The notes under the pieces were generated by a model, which searched no databases, was not told where the DNA came from, and saw only the letters and a list, made by a program, of their open reading frames with translations. Of a stretch of DNA of 64,000 bases, positions 27,550-39,103 are shown piece by piece (position 1 is the stretch's first letter; every line of letters begins with the position of its first letter). The translations under genes and the position numbers were made by a program. The stretch covers positions 186,001 to 250,000 of the forward strand of contig JBNIDL010000001.1 of the NCBI GenBank assembly GCA_050108195.1. The letters run 5' to 3'. Source of the DNA: JBNIDL01 sp050108195. GTDB lineage: Bacteria > Pseudomonadota > Gammaproteobacteria > Enterobacterales > Enterobacteriaceae.

Positions 27550-27621
27550 TACGTCCGAATGGAATTGAACCATTAACATTCACCATGTCATAGTGACGCT
27601 CTACCATTGAGCTACGGACGT
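27550..27621 (-). tRNA. tRNA-Val (GAC)
   Basis: The reverse complement has acceptor ACGTCCG/CGGACGT, D arm GCTC/GAGC, anticodon loop ATGACAT giving GAC and T arm AATGG-TTCAATT-CCATT. The first pair is A-T where E. coli has G-C. Discriminator is A and no CCA is encoded. E. coli valV/valW occupy the same place between pykF and ribE. Confidence 0.94.
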
Positions 27622-27727
27622 ATTTAATAATTATATTATTATAAGTTTAAAATAAAATAAATATGTTTTAATTATATTAAATATAATATAAAATTATTAT
27701 ATAAATATTAACGATTTGGATTAAAAA

Positions 27728-28330
27728 ATGTTTACAGGAATAGTTCAAGGGATAGGTAAAATTTTAAATATTTCAAAAAAAAAAAAATATTATACCTATT
27801 TTGTAAAAATTCCTAAAAATTTAAGGAATAAATTATTTTTAGGAGCCTCAATATCGTGTAATGGATGTTGTTTAACTGTAAAAAGTATAGAAAACAGAAT
27901 ATTATCTTTTGATATAGTAAAAGAAACATTTAATATTACTAATTTTAATAATTTTAAAATAGGTAGTTACATTAATTTAGAGCGTTCTCTAAAATTTAAT
28001 TCTGAGTTAGGCGGACACATAGTTTATGGTCATGTTATGTGTAAAGCTATAGTAAAGGAAATAAAATCAGACAAAATTTTTTTTTCCTTATTGAAAGATG
28101 AATATAACAAATATATTTTCGAAAAAGGTTATATAGCTTTTAATGGTATAAGCTTAACTATATTTAGTTTTATAAATAAATTAATTTGTGTAAATATCAT
28201 ACCTGAAACTAAAAATAATACCACTTTATTTGAAGTTAAATTTAATGATTTAATAAATATAGAAATAGATTTTCAAACAAAAATAATAGTAGACACTTTA
28301 ATTAGGCTCAAAAAAATTAAAAAACTTTAA
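27728..28330 (+). CDS. ribE: Riboflavin synthase alpha chain
   Basis: This enzyme (ribC in the E. coli literature) dismutates two 6,7-dimethyl-8-ribityllumazines into riboflavin. The 200 residues (213 in E. coli) show the two-fold lumazine-binding repeat: MFTGIVQGIGKI and SCNGCCLTV in the first, GGHIVYGHV and FNGISLTIF in the second. The C-terminal helix is shortened. With ribA at 32404 it indicates that riboflavin synthesis is kept. Confidence 0.96.
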   Translation: MFTGIVQGIGKILNISKKKKYYTYFVKIPKNLRNKLFLGASISCNGCCLTVKSIENRILSFDIVKETFNITNFNNFKIGSYINLERSLKFNSELGGHIVYGHVMCKAIVKEIKSDKIFFSLLKDEYNKYIFEKGYIAFNGISLTIFSFINKLICVNIIPETKNNTTLFEVKFNDLINIEIDFQTKIIVDTLIRLKKIKKL

Positions 28331-28345
28331 ACATTTAAAATTATT

Positions 28346-28657
28346 ATGAAAACCTTAGATTTAATAAAAAAACAAATAAAAAGTAATAAAATAATATTGT
28401 ATATGAAAGGTACTCCTAAAAATCCTAGTTGCTGTTTTTCAGCTAAAGTATCTGAAATCTTAATAAAACTTAATGTAAAATTCGGGTATGTTAATGTTCT
28501 TGTTCATAAAGATATAAGAAATGAATTACCTAAATATTCTAAATTTTATACATATCCACAACTTTGGATTAAAGGCAGTCTTATTGGTGGTTCAGACAAA
28601 GTAGAATATATGTATATTAATGGAGTTTTAGAAGTTTTAATTAATAAACTGTATTAA
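28346..28657 (+). CDS. grxD: Monothiol glutaredoxin 4 with altered CGFS motif
   Basis: GrxD binds and transfers [2Fe-2S] clusters with glutathione. The 103 residues (115 in E. coli) match along their length: ILYMKGTPKNPSC, then ELPKYSKF, TYPQLWIKG and GGSDKVEYMY. The signature CGFS reads CCFS at residues 29-32 (28430-28441), so the glycine next to the cluster-ligating Cys is now Cys. All other glutathione-contact regions (the TYPQ cis-Pro loop and GGSD) are kept. It is probably functional but the change is unusual. Confidence 0.93.
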   Translation: MKTLDLIKKQIKSNKIILYMKGTPKNPSCCFSAKVSEILIKLNVKFGYVNVLVHKDIRNELPKYSKFYTYPQLWIKGSLIGGSDKVEYMYINGVLEVLINKLY

Positions 28658-28683
28658 TTTATTTTAATACTTAAAAGAAAATT

Positions 28684-29925
28684 ATGGAAGAAAAATATTT
28701 GAATTTTTTAAATAAATCAAAAAAAGTAGGTTTAATAAATAATGTAACTAATTTTAAAAAACTTAATAATTTTTTAAATAAGAAAAAGATTTCTTTATAT
28801 TGTGGATTTGATCCTACAGCTAACAGTTTACATATAGGTCATCTTTCTTTATTAGTATTTATAAGAAAATTACTTAATATTGGACATAATCCTATATTTC
28901 TTATAGGAGGAGCTACTGCCTTAATAGGAAATCCTTCTTTTAAAAGAAAAAAAAAGAATAAAACTATTTGCGAAAAAATAGAAAATTATTCTTTAAATAT
29001 TAAAAAACAAATAAAGGATTTTTTTTATGATAAAAATATAATAATAGTTAATAACAAATATTGGCTAAGAAAATTAAATATTGTAAACTTTTTGACAAAT
29101 GTTGGTAAAAATTGTTCAACTAAGTTTATTGACAAATTTGAAGATTACAGAACTTTTAGCGATATTTTTTATATTTTGTTACAAGGATATGACTTTTTGT
29201 ATTTAAATAAAAAATATAATGTTAATTTACAAATTGGTGGTTCCGATCAATGGAAAAATATCTTATTAGGAGTGAAATTAATTAATAGAATTAAAAGAAA
29301 ACAAGTTTTTGGCTTAACTACAAATTTAATAACTGACTTTAATAATGTTAAAATTAGTAAAACTGCTAATAATGTTATTTGGTTAGACAAAAAAATGACC
29401 ACTCCTTATAAATTATATCAATATTTAATAAATGTACCTGACGAAAAAGTTTATATTTTTTTAAAATTTTTAACATTTTTAGATGTAAACTTAATAGAAG
29501 ACTTAGAAAGTAGACATTCATATCAAAAAAAAAAATATGCTCAATATTTGTTAGCTGAAGAAGTTACAAATATAGTTCATGGTAAAAATAGTTTAGATTT
29601 AGCTATAAAAATAACCAATTTTTTTTTTAAAAATTCTCCTTTTAATTTAACAGAAAAGAATTTTGAATATTTAGTTTCTAGTGAAAACGTAGATGTTTTT
29701 CATTCTAAAGAAAATATTAATTTAAAAAAATTATTAATTTTAATAAAATTTTCTAAATCATTAACTGAATCTAAAAAAATTATAAAAAATAGTTCAATAT
29801 TTATAAATGGATTTGTTCAAAGAAATATTGAATATATTTTAAAAAAAGAAGATTGGATATATAACAAATACATAATAATGAAAAAAGGAAAAAAAAACAT
29901 AGTTCTTGTAAAAAAAATAAATTAA
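28684..29925 (+). CDS. tyrS: Tyrosyl-tRNA synthetase
   Basis: Class I TyrRS of the bacterial TyrRS-S type. The 413 residues (424 in E. coli) show YCGFDPTANSLHIGHL near 41-56, GGATALIGNPS near 76, the tyrosine-binding QGYDFLYL and QIGGSDQW, the KISKT form of the KMSKS loop near 238, and a C-terminal S4-like RNA-binding domain with SSIFINGF. The last four bases overlap the convergent nth. Confidence 0.97.
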   Translation: MEEKYLNFLNKSKKVGLINNVTNFKKLNNFLNKKKISLYCGFDPTANSLHIGHLSLLVFIRKLLNIGHNPIFLIGGATALIGNPSFKRKKKNKTICEKIENYSLNIKKQIKDFFYDKNIIIVNNKYWLRKLNIVNFLTNVGKNCSTKFIDKFEDYRTFSDIFYILLQGYDFLYLNKKYNVNLQIGGSDQWKNILLGVKLINRIKRKQVFGLTTNLITDFNNVKISKTANNVIWLDKKMTTPYKLYQYLINVPDEKVYIFLKFLTFLDVNLIEDLESRHSYQKKKYAQYLLAEEVTNIVHGKNSLDLAIKITNFFFKNSPFNLTEKNFEYLVSSENVDVFHSKENINLKKLLILIKFSKSLTESKKIIKNSSIFINGFVQRNIEYILKKEDWIYNKYIIMKKGKKNIVLVKKIN

Positions 29926-30557
29926 TCGTTTATTTTTCCTTTATATTCACATAGTTTGTTTATTATACATTTTTTACATTTATAAAGCTTATATTTGCAT
30001 ATATTTTTTCCATGATGCACGAACCATCTATTTATATATTTTACATATTTTTTTGGTACTAAATTTATTATTTTTTTTTCTAATTTATGTATTTTATTTG
30101 ATTTAGCGAATTTTGTTCTATTACTTACACGAAAAACATGCGTATCAACAGCTATTCTGTTTTTGTTATAATAAATGTTTAAAATCATATTAGCAGATTT
30201 TATTCCTATACCAGGTAATGAAAGAATATCTTTTTCATTTTTTGGAACTTTTCCTTTAAATTTAAATATCAAGTATTTACATATTTTAATTATATAATAT
30301 GATTTTTTATTAAAGAGACCTATTTTTTTTATATGTTTTTTTAATTTTTTTATTCCTAACAATAAAATTTTTTCTGGAGAATTGGCTATAGAAAATAATT
30401 TTTTTGTTACTTTATTTACAACTTTGTCTCTAGATTTAGCAGATAGTAAAATTGATATTAATAATTCAAATTTATTTCTATAAATTAAATCTGTAGCTTT
30501 TTTTGGGTAATACTTGTCAAACTTTTTTAAAATTAGTATTCTTTTATCTTTATTCAT
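29922..30557 (-). CDS. nth: Endonuclease III (DNA glycosylase/AP lyase)
   Basis: Nth removes oxidised pyrimidines. The 211 residues equal the E. coli length. The helix-hairpin-helix LPGIGIKSANMIL near 114-126 holds the catalytic Lys, and AVDTHVFRV holds the catalytic Asp. The [4Fe-4S] Cys pattern C-x6-C-x2-C-x5-C is intact at the C terminus (CKYKLYKCKKCIINKLC). The LSAQATD loop of E. coli is LSAKSRD here. Head-on with ldhA, whose start is 25 bases away, and tail-on with tyrS. Confidence 0.96.
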   Translation of the reverse strand: MNKDKRILILKKFDKYYPKKATDLIYRNKFELLISILLSAKSRDKVVNKVTKKLFSIANSPEKILLLGIKKLKKHIKKIGLFNKKSYYIIKICKYLIFKFKGKVPKNEKDILSLPGIGIKSANMILNIYYNKNRIAVDTHVFRVSNRTKFAKSNKIHKLEKKIINLVPKKYVKYINRWFVHHGKNICKYKLYKCKKCIINKLCEYKGKIND

Positions 30558-30582
30558 GTTTTTAATTTTTATAGGAAATTTA

Positions 30583-31569
30583 ATGAAAATTTTAGTTTTT
30601 AGTTCATCTTTTTATGATGAAAAATATTTTTCAATTGCTAACAAAAATTATAATTTTGAAATAAGTTATTTTAGATTTCAGTTAAATGAAAGTACTGTAA
30701 AACATATTAAAGGATATAACGTTGTATGTGTTTTTACAAACGATATTTGTAATAGTAATGTATTAAATTATTTATTTAAATTTAATATAAAAATTTTAGC
30801 TCTTAGATGTGCTGGATTTAATAACGTTGATTTGAAAGAAGCTAATAAGTTAGGAATAAAAGTAGTTAGAGTTCCTTGTTATTCCCCACAGTCTATAGCA
30901 GAGTATACGTTAGGTTTAATTTTATGTTTAACAAGAAATATTTTAAGTACATATAATTATACAAGCAGTGGTAATTTTAACTTTAAAAAAATAATAGGAA
31001 AAGACTTATCGAAAAGTACTATAGGTATAATAGGATTTGGAAATATAGGAAAATGTTTAGCAGATATCTTATTAAGCTTTAAATCTAAAATTTTAGTATA
31101 CGATCCTGTTCTTACAAAAAACATTAAATCGAATGATTTAGAATATGTTGATTTATTTACAATATATAATAAATGTGATGTAATAACTTTACATTGTCCT
31201 CTTAAAGAAGATACTTATCATATGATAAACAGTCATGCATTTGATAAAATGAAAAAGAATGTTATTATAATCAATACTAGTAGAGGTGGTTTAATAAATA
31301 TTAAAGATGCTGTTAGAGCTTTAGAAAATGGTAAGATAGGTGGATTAGGAATAGATGTTTGTGAAGAAGAAAAGTTCTTACATAGAAAAAAAATAGACTT
31401 AAGAAAAATTTTTTATTTAAAAAAAATTTGTAATTATAAGAATGTTATTTATACTAATCATCAATCTTTTTTAACATATGATTCATTTATTAATATAAGT
31501 AATATAACACTTAAAAATATATACCTATTAAGTAAAAATAAATATTGTAAAAATATTGTTTTAATTTAG
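30583..31569 (+). CDS. ldhA: D-lactate dehydrogenase (fermentative)
   Basis: LdhA reduces pyruvate to D-lactate and regenerates NAD. The start at 30583 (MKILVFSSSFYDEKYFS) aligns with E. coli LdhA and follows a TAGGAAAT ribosome site; an in-frame ATG at 30514 lies inside nth and is not needed. The 328 residues (329 in E. coli) contain ALRCAGFNNVDL, the Rossmann motif GIIGFGNIGKCLADIL, HCPL, NTSRGG with the substrate Arg, GLGIDVCEEE and the catalytic His in TNHQSFLT. Its presence suggests fermentative redox balance. Confidence 0.94.
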   Translation: MKILVFSSSFYDEKYFSIANKNYNFEISYFRFQLNESTVKHIKGYNVVCVFTNDICNSNVLNYLFKFNIKILALRCAGFNNVDLKEANKLGIKVVRVPCYSPQSIAEYTLGLILCLTRNILSTYNYTSSGNFNFKKIIGKDLSKSTIGIIGFGNIGKCLADILLSFKSKILVYDPVLTKNIKSNDLEYVDLFTIYNKCDVITLHCPLKEDTYHMINSHAFDKMKKNVIIINTSRGGLINIKDAVRALENGKIGGLGIDVCEEEKFLHRKKIDLRKIFYLKKICNYKNVIYTNHQSFLTYDSFINISNITLKNIYLLSKNKYCKNIVLI

Positions 31570-31595
31570 TTTTTTTTGACTTTTTAAATATATAT

Positions 31596-32375
31596 ATGAA
31601 TCTCCTTAAAGATAAAAAAATTTTAATTTCTGGAATTTCTAACAAATATTCTATAGCTTATGGTATAGCTAAATCTTTATATAGGGAAAAAGCTAGTTTA
31701 GCTTTTAGTTATCAAAATGAAAGATTTAAAAAAAAAGTAAAAAAAATAGCTAAAAAATTTCATTCAGATATCATTGTAAAATGTGATGTATCAAAAGATA
31801 AAGATATATTTTTTTTATTTTACAAAATAAAAAAATATTGGAAAAAATTTGATGGTTTTGTTCATTCTATAGCTTACGCTCCAAAACAACAACTTAATGG
31901 AGATTATGTTAAATTAATAAATAGAAGAGATTTTTTAATTACTCATAATATTAGTTCTTACAGTTTTGTGTCTATGGCTAAAAACAGTTTAGATATGTTA
32001 AATGAAGGTTCATCTTTAGTAACTATTACTTATGTAGGGTCTAAAAGGGTAATAAATAACTATAATATTATGGGAGTTGCAAAAGCTTCATTAGAAGCAA
32101 ATGTAATTTATATGGCTAACTCTCTTTCAAGATATGGAATTAGAGTGAATGCTATATCTTCTGCTCCTATATCCACTTTGTCATCTTTAGGAGTAAAAGA
32201 TTTTAAAAAAACTTTAAATAATTTTAATAAATATAGTCTTATCAATGGTAACGTGTCTATACATAATATAGGAAATATTGCGGTTTTTTTATTATCCTAT
32301 TTGTCAAATATAATTACAGGACAAGTAATATATGCGGACGGAGGATTTAATATAAATTTAAGTAAAAATATTTAA
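31596..32375 (+). CDS. fabI: Enoyl-[acyl-carrier-protein] reductase (NADH)
   Basis: FabI performs the last reduction of each fatty acid elongation round. The 259 residues (262 in E. coli) have the atypical SDR nucleotide motif [19 protein letters not shown] near 93, the catalytic pair Tyr-x(9)-Tyr with Lys in [20 protein letters not shown] near 147-164, and VNAISSAPI then ADGGF. It pairs with fabD, fabG and acpP at 58290-60251. Confidence 0.96.
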   Translation: MNLLKDKKILISGISNKYSIAYGIAKSLYREKASLAFSYQNERFKKKVKKIAKKFHSDIIVKCDVSKDKDIFFLFYKIKKYWKKFDGFVHSIAYAPKQQLNGDYVKLINRRDFLITHNISSYSFVSMAKNSLDMLNEGSSLVTITYVGSKRVINNYNIMGVAKASLEANVIYMANSLSRYGIRVNAISSAPISTLSSLGVKDFKKTLNNFNKYSLINGNVSIHNIGNIAVFLLSYLSNIITGQVIYADGGFNINLSKNI

Positions 32376-32403
32376 AAAATTTAAAATATATTGGTGTAAT
32401 AAT

Positions 32404-32991
32404 ATGCAGTTAATAAAAGTAGTAGAATCTAAGTTGCCTACTATTTGGGGTAAATTTGTTATGGTTGGATTTGAAGAAATAACTACAAAAATTAATCACG
32501 TTGCTTTATTATATGGCAATGTTATAAATATGTCTAAACCTGTATTAACTCGCATACATTCTGAATGTTTAACAGGAGATGCTTTTTTTAGTTTAAGATG
32601 TGATTGTGGTTTTCAATTAAAAGCTTCACTTAAATTTATATCTAAAAATAAGAGTGGAATACTTCTTTATCATAGGCAAGAAGGTAGGAATATAGGTTTA
32701 TTAAATAAAATTAAAGCTTATTCCTTACAAGATAAAGGTATAGATACTGTAGAAGCCAACCATAAATTAGGATTTTCTGCTGATGAAAGAGATTTTACAA
32801 TATGTTCAGACATGCTTAAACTTTTAGGTATACATAAAATTAATTTGCTAACTAATAATCCTGAAAAAATTAAAATTTTAAATAAATCTGGCATAAATGT
32901 AATAAAAAGAATACCACTTATAGTAGGAAGAAATTTAAATAATTCAAATTATCTAGATACTAAGGCATTAAAAATGGGACATATTTTTTAA
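32404..32991 (+). CDS. ribA: GTP cyclohydrolase II
   Basis: RibA opens GTP to start riboflavin synthesis. The 195 residues (196 in E. coli) carry the zinc-binding set [20 protein letters not shown] near 53-72, the catalytic [11 protein letters not shown] near 89, and [12 protein letters not shown]. The C terminus ALKMGHIF matches E. coli closely. It is the monofunctional enterobacterial form with no fused RibB domain. Confidence 0.97.
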   Translation: MQLIKVVESKLPTIWGKFVMVGFEEITTKINHVALLYGNVINMSKPVLTRIHSECLTGDAFFSLRCDCGFQLKASLKFISKNKSGILLYHRQEGRNIGLLNKIKAYSLQDKGIDTVEANHKLGFSADERDFTICSDMLKLLGIHKINLLTNNPEKIKILNKSGINVIKRIPLIVGRNLNNSNYLDTKALKMGHIF

Positions 32992-33017
32992 TTTTTAATT
33001 TGAGGTAATTTTTTATT

Positions 33018-34445
33018 TTGTTAAATTATTTCTTTTTTTTATTTTCTCTTATGTTTTTTTTATTTAAATATATAAGTATCCATAAGAATTTTTCTTATTT
33101 ATCATTTAATTTATTATTTATATATTTTTTTCCTAAGTCATCGTTAATAATTTATATTTTAACTTATTTATATAAGAAATTTAATTACATAACAATTTTT
33201 AAAAGAAATTTATGGAAAAAATTTGTAGGTTTAACAAACAAAAAAAAATATAAGTTAATAAATTTAAAAAATAAAAATTGTAATAAAATATTTAAGTTTT
33301 GTGAATTTAGTCAAATGAATAAGTCGTATAGCTGTAAAAGTAAATTATTTTCTAATACAACAAAAATAATAAATTCTATAATAAAAGATATAAAATCTTC
33401 TAATAAGAACATTTATATGACTTTTTATATATTTCAAGTAGAAGGTAAAACACTAAATTTAGTTAAAGAATTAATTAAAGCTTCAAAAAGAGGTGTTTCT
33501 TGTAAAATAATACTTGACCATATAGGATGTTGGAACTTTTTTAATAGTAAATATTTTAATTATCTGAAAAAAGTAGGTGTAAAAATCGTTAAAGCTATGC
33601 GTATAAATTCTATATTTAATAGAATAGACATTAGACAACATAGAAAAATGATATTAATAGATAATAAAATTGCTTATGTAGGAAGTATGAATATTATAGA
33701 CCCTACATTTTTTAAAAGAAATAAAAAAATAGGAAAATGGACTGATATAATGTTGAAGGTAAAGGGACCTATAGTTTTATATTTAAATTTTATATTTTAT
33801 TATGATTGGGCAGTAGAAACTGAATCAACTAAAATAGTTAATAAAATTAAATTTTTGAATTTTAAAAAAAATTACTATAAAAAAAACAGTCCTAAAAATA
33901 TAATACAGTCTGTTGTTTCTGGAAATAATTTAGAAAAAAATTTCATGCACGAATTATTGCTTTTATCTATATATTCTGCAAAAAGAAGATTAGTTATAAT
34001 AACACCATATTTTGTTCCAAGTAGCGAACTTTTAAATGCTATATGCAATGTTTCTAAAAGTGGAATAAAAGTTATAATTATAGTTCCTATTAAAAATGAT
34101 TTTATTTTAATAGAGTGGATAAGTAAACCTCTCTTTGAGGCTTTATTAAAATCTGGAGTTTCTATATATAGATATAAAAAAGGACTTTTGCATACAAAAA
34201 GTATAATAATAGACGAAAATATAAGTTTTATAGGTACAATAAATTTTGATTGTCGTAGTATAAAAATTAATTTAGAAATAACTCTTATAATAGACGATAA
34301 AAAATTTAATAAGAAATTAACTAAAATAAGTGAAAATTATATAAAATTTTCAGAAGAAGAAAACATAAAAAATTATTTAAATAAATCCAGTTTTATAAAA
34401 ATTTTAGAGAAACTGTTATTTTGTTTATTTAATTACATTTTATAA
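33018..34445 (+). CDS. clsA: Cardiolipin synthase A
   Basis: ClsA condenses two phosphatidylglycerols into cardiolipin at the inner membrane. The 475 residues (486 in E. coli) have two N-terminal hydrophobic segments (about 2-16 and 28-47) and two phospholipase-D HKD motifs: [10 protein letters not shown] with GSMN near 210-230, and HTKSIIIDE with GTINFD near 390-410. Translation starts at TTG at 33018, supported by a GAGGTAA ribosome site nine bases upstream; the next Met is residue 12, inside TM1. It overlaps the convergent sppA by 13 bases. Confidence 0.93.
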   Translation: MLNYFFFLFSLMFFLFKYISIHKNFSYLSFNLLFIYFFPKSSLIIYILTYLYKKFNYITIFKRNLWKKFVGLTNKKKYKLINLKNKNCNKIFKFCEFSQMNKSYSCKSKLFSNTTKIINSIIKDIKSSNKNIYMTFYIFQVEGKTLNLVKELIKASKRGVSCKIILDHIGCWNFFNSKYFNYLKKVGVKIVKAMRINSIFNRIDIRQHRKMILIDNKIAYVGSMNIIDPTFFKRNKKIGKWTDIMLKVKGPIVLYLNFIFYYDWAVETESTKIVNKIKFLNFKKNYYKKNSPKNIIQSVVSGNNLEKNFMHELLLLSIYSAKRRLVIITPYFVPSSELLNAICNVSKSGIKVIIIVPIKNDFILIEWISKPLFEALLKSGVSIYRYKKGLLHTKSIIIDENISFIGTINFDCRSIKINLEITLIIDDKKFNKKLTKISENYIKFSEEENIKNYLNKSSFIKILEKLLFCLFNYIL

Positions 34446-36274
34446 ATACAGCTACTACATATTAGATATTTATTATATTTTTTGTTAATTAAGTAATTAA
34501 AAAATGTTTCTTTGTTCAAAATTTCGTTTTTAATTTTTAAAATTAAATTTTCTTTATTTGATATGAAGTTACTTTTTATAAAATCTATAAAATTATTATT
34601 TTTTTTGTTTTCACTCCATGAAATGTAATATGATTTTATTTTTGAGAGTTCTAATGCTTTTTTTACTGCATTGTCAAAATCTCCTATTTCATCAACTAAT
34701 CCATTATTTAATGCATCAAGTCCAGTCCACACTTTACCTTGAGCTATATACCTTATATGATTTACTGGTTTATTTCTAGATTTTGAAACTATATCTATAA
34801 ATTTGTTATATCCGCTCTTTAGATCTATTTCTACTATTTTTTTAAGTTCTAGGGGTACGTCTTTTGTTATTGATAGTTCTGGAAAATTTGTACTTTGAAC
34901 TCCATCTTCATGTATTCCAATACTATCTAAAGTTTTTTCAAAAGTATTAAATATACTAAATATTCCAATTGATCCTGTTAAAGTATTTTTGCTAGCTATT
35001 ATGTAATCCGCTGGAGTAGATATCCAGTATCCTCCTGAAGCAGCAACACCACCCATTGAAACAATTATAGGTTTATTTGATTTTTTAGCTTCTAGCAAAG
35101 CTTCTCTAATTATTTCAGAAGAGTCTATATTACCTCCTGGGCTATTAACTCTAATTATTAGAGCTTTAGTTTCTGGTGAAGAATATGATGTTCTTATTTG
35201 TTCAGCAATATATTCGCTATTTATTGAATAGTTGTTTGAAGAATCTGCTTCATCTGAAATTATTCCATTTACGTTTATTATAGATATTTTATTTTTTTCC
35301 TTATTTTTATTTCTTATCTTAGATATATATTCGTAAATGTCTATATTATTATATCTATTTTTTTTTTTGTTAAAACCAAATTTTTTTATCATATCTTTTT
35401 CAAAATTATTATAAGAAGATATTTTATCTACCAATTTTTTATTTACTGCTAATTTAGATCTATTCCCTTTAACTTTTTTTAGTTCTTTTATGAAATATTT
35501 AACATCAAACAAAAAATTTTTTGAAGGTATATTTCTATTTTTTGATATAGTACTGACATAATTTTTCCATAACTGGCTTATTAAATTAGTTTCAGATAAT
35601 CTCGTATTTTCTGACATTTTATTTAACATAAATGGCTCAACTGCGGATTTATAATCACCTATCCTAAATATATGTGTATTAACTTTTAATTTTTTTAAAA
35701 AATCATTGTAATAAAAATTTTTACTAGAAAATCCGTTAATACTTACCCCACCTTCTGGTGTTAAATATATTTTATCAGAATAACTTGCCAAAAAATATTG
35801 ACTATGATTGTAATTGTTACTTATAGAATAAACACTTTTTCCGGAATTTCTAAACTCTTTTATAACCTTACCAAGGTACTCTAATGATGGTTGATTGGCA
35901 TAATTAAAATTCTTTAAATCTAAGATTAAACCATTTATTCTCTTATCTGAAATAGCATACCTTATGGTATCAACTATTTGAAATAAAGAATTCTCCTGAA
36001 TCACATTCTTTCTATTATATATTATTTTTTTTATATTGAATTTCTTGTTTTCGTTAATTGGAGGTATTTCTGATATATTCCCATGTATTTTCATTAATAA
36101 AGCACTATTATTGAAGTTACTTGATTTCGGGTAATATTTATCAAAAAATGATACTGCAATAAAAGATACGGTTATTAGTATTATTAAATTCAGTATTAAT
36201 TCACGAATGAAACAAAGTACTTTCCAAAATAATTTTATAGGATAAAATATTATACGCAATAATAGTGCATTCAT
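34433..36274 (-). CDS. sppA: Signal peptide peptidase SppA (protease IV)
   Basis: SppA is an inner-membrane serine protease that degrades cleaved signal peptides. The 613 residues (618 in E. coli) include an N-terminal membrane segment near 25-45 and the tandem-repeat architecture. The catalytic Lys is in [13 protein letters not shown] near 208, and the catalytic Ser in [13 protein letters not shown] near 405, with RVNSPGG and GSIGIFS also present. Both dyad residues are kept, unlike in the neighbouring htpX. It is large for such a reduced genome. Its stop overlaps clsA; its start lies six bases from the xthA stop. Confidence 0.95.
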   Translation of the reverse strand: MNALLLRIIFYPIKLFWKVLCFIRELILNLIILITVSFIAVSFFDKYYPKSSNFNNSALLMKIHGNISEIPPINENKKFNIKKIIYNRKNVIQENSLFQIVDTIRYAISDKRINGLILDLKNFNYANQPSLEYLGKVIKEFRNSGKSVYSISNNYNHSQYFLASYSDKIYLTPEGGVSINGFSSKNFYYNDFLKKLKVNTHIFRIGDYKSAVEPFMLNKMSENTRLSETNLISQLWKNYVSTISKNRNIPSKNFLFDVKYFIKELKKVKGNRSKLAVNKKLVDKISSYNNFEKDMIKKFGFNKKKNRYNNIDIYEYISKIRNKNKEKNKISIINVNGIISDEADSSNNYSINSEYIAEQIRTSYSSPETKALIIRVNSPGGNIDSSEIIREALLEAKKSNKPIIVSMGGVAASGGYWISTPADYIIASKNTLTGSIGIFSIFNTFEKTLDSIGIHEDGVQSTNFPELSITKDVPLELKKIVEIDLKSGYNKFIDIVSKSRNKPVNHIRYIAQGKVWTGLDALNNGLVDEIGDFDNAVKKALELSKIKSYYISWSENKKNNNFIDFIKSNFISNKENLILKIKNEILNKETFFNYLINKKYNKYLICSSCIYKM

Positions 36275-36280
36275 TATTCT

Positions 36281-37105
36281 TTACCTATCTTTGTTAAATA
36301 AATTTTCATCTATTGTAGCATGTATTGGTACATGGTCTGATGTGTTACTAAAAGTTCTAAAATAATAATTCATATAGATTTTTTTGAAATATTTAAAAAT
36401 ATCTTTACTAGAAAGAATAAAATCTATTCTTAATCCAATTCTTTTATTGAAACTATCAAATCTGTAATCAAACCAAGAGTAGTCTTTTTTTTTCGGATGC
36501 ATCTTTCTGTATACATCTATTAATCCTTTAGAAAAAATTTTTTTTAGCCACAACTTTTCTTCAGGTAAAAAAGAACAGTAACCTTTACTAATCCAATGAT
36601 TAATTTTACATTTATTAAATCCTATGTCAATGTCATAAGGGCAAACATTCATATCTCCCATTATTATGGTTGAAACAGTATTACGAAAACTATCAAGAAA
36701 ATTAGAAAATTTTTTATAAAAAATTTTTTTTTCTTTAAATTTTTTTGAGTTATTCAAATTATTTCCATTAGGAAAATAAACATTAATTACTTTCAAAATT
36801 CTTTTTTTTATTTTTAAATCAACTGTTATAACTCTAAACTTATTTTCAGAACTATCATTTAATTTTAATCCGTATTGAACTGTAATAGGATTCATTTTTA
36901 GAAACGTAGCAACTCCACAATGTTGCTTTTTGCCTTTAAATAATACCACATAACCACATTTTTCTATTTCCTTTAGTGGAAATAGATTATCTTTAACTCT
37001 TGTTTCTTGTATGCATAGGATGTCTGGTTTGTAGTGGTTTATTATAATTTTTAGCTGATTTATATGAGACCTTATACCGTTTATATTAAATGTAATTAAG
37101 TGCAT
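36281..37105 (-). CDS. xthA: Exodeoxyribonuclease III
   Basis: XthA cleaves abasic sites and trims 3' ends in base excision repair, acting after Nth. The 274 residues (268 in E. coli) show the ExoIII signature: FNINGIRSH at the start, LCIQETRVKD with the metal Glu near 34, VYFPNG, the catalytic MGDMNVCPYDIDIG near 152, DYRFDSF and the final SDHVPIHAT containing Asp-His. Same strand as sppA, with a six-base gap. Confidence 0.96.
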   Translation of the reverse strand: MHLITFNINGIRSHINQLKIIINHYKPDILCIQETRVKDNLFPLKEIEKCGYVVLFKGKKQHCGVATFLKMNPITVQYGLKLNDSSENKFRVITVDLKIKKRILKVINVYFPNGNNLNNSKKFKEKKIFYKKFSNFLDSFRNTVSTIIMGDMNVCPYDIDIGFNKCKINHWISKGYCSFLPEEKLWLKKIFSKGLIDVYRKMHPKKKDYSWFDYRFDSFNKRIGLRIDFILSSKDIFKYFKKIYMNYYFRTFSNTSDHVPIHATIDENLFNKDR

Positions 37106-37113
37106 GATTTTAT

Positions 37114-37196
37114 TGGTGAGGGAAGGATTCGAACCTTCGAAGTCTACTGACGTCAGATTTACAGTCTGATCCCTTTAGCCACTCGGGAACCTCACC
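37114..37196 (-). tRNA. tRNA-Tyr (GTA)
   Basis: The reverse complement is a class II tRNA with acceptor GGTGAGG/CCTCACC, anticodon loop CTGTAAA giving GTA, the variable arm and T arm AAGGT-region with TTCGAAT. It is nearly identical to E. coli tRNA-Tyr. Discriminator is A. CCA is not encoded. Confidence 0.97.
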
Positions 37197-37274
37197 TAAG
37201 AAGATAAGTTAATATTTTTCTTCATTTTACTATCTAATTATTGTATTATCAACATAATTTTTTAACTTTTAATA

Positions 37275-37303
37275 TTGACTATTCTTATTTTTTTTTTTAT
37301 AAG
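37275..37303 (+). promoter_or_regulatory. Probable sigma-70 promoter of gapA
   Basis: TTGACT at 37275-37280 is followed after exactly 17 bases by TATAAG at 37298-37303, about 40 bases ahead of the gapA start codon. This is the best-looking -35/-10 pair in the window. The spacer is a T-run, so chance occurrence in such DNA cannot be excluded. Confidence 0.55.
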
Positions 37304-37323
37304 TATTGATTAAAAAAAATTAA

Positions 37324-39071
<1,748 letters not shown>

Positions 39072-39103
39072 TTTTTTAAATAATTAACAATTATAATAAA
39101 TAT

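Noticed and set aside
27520..27579. N-terminal extension of pykF up to 27579
   Set aside because: The extra 20 codons run through tRNA-Val and are not needed; the Met at 27519 aligns with the E. coli start.
30514..30582. Upstream ATG for ldhA inside nth
   Set aside because: It adds a hydrophobic leader not found in LdhA; the ATG at 30583 has a ribosome site and matches the family start.
33018..33020. Treating the TTG of clsA (and of purB at 53599) as mis-called starts
   Set aside because: Both TTG starts have a plausible ribosome site and restore the family N terminus; no ATG nearby does.
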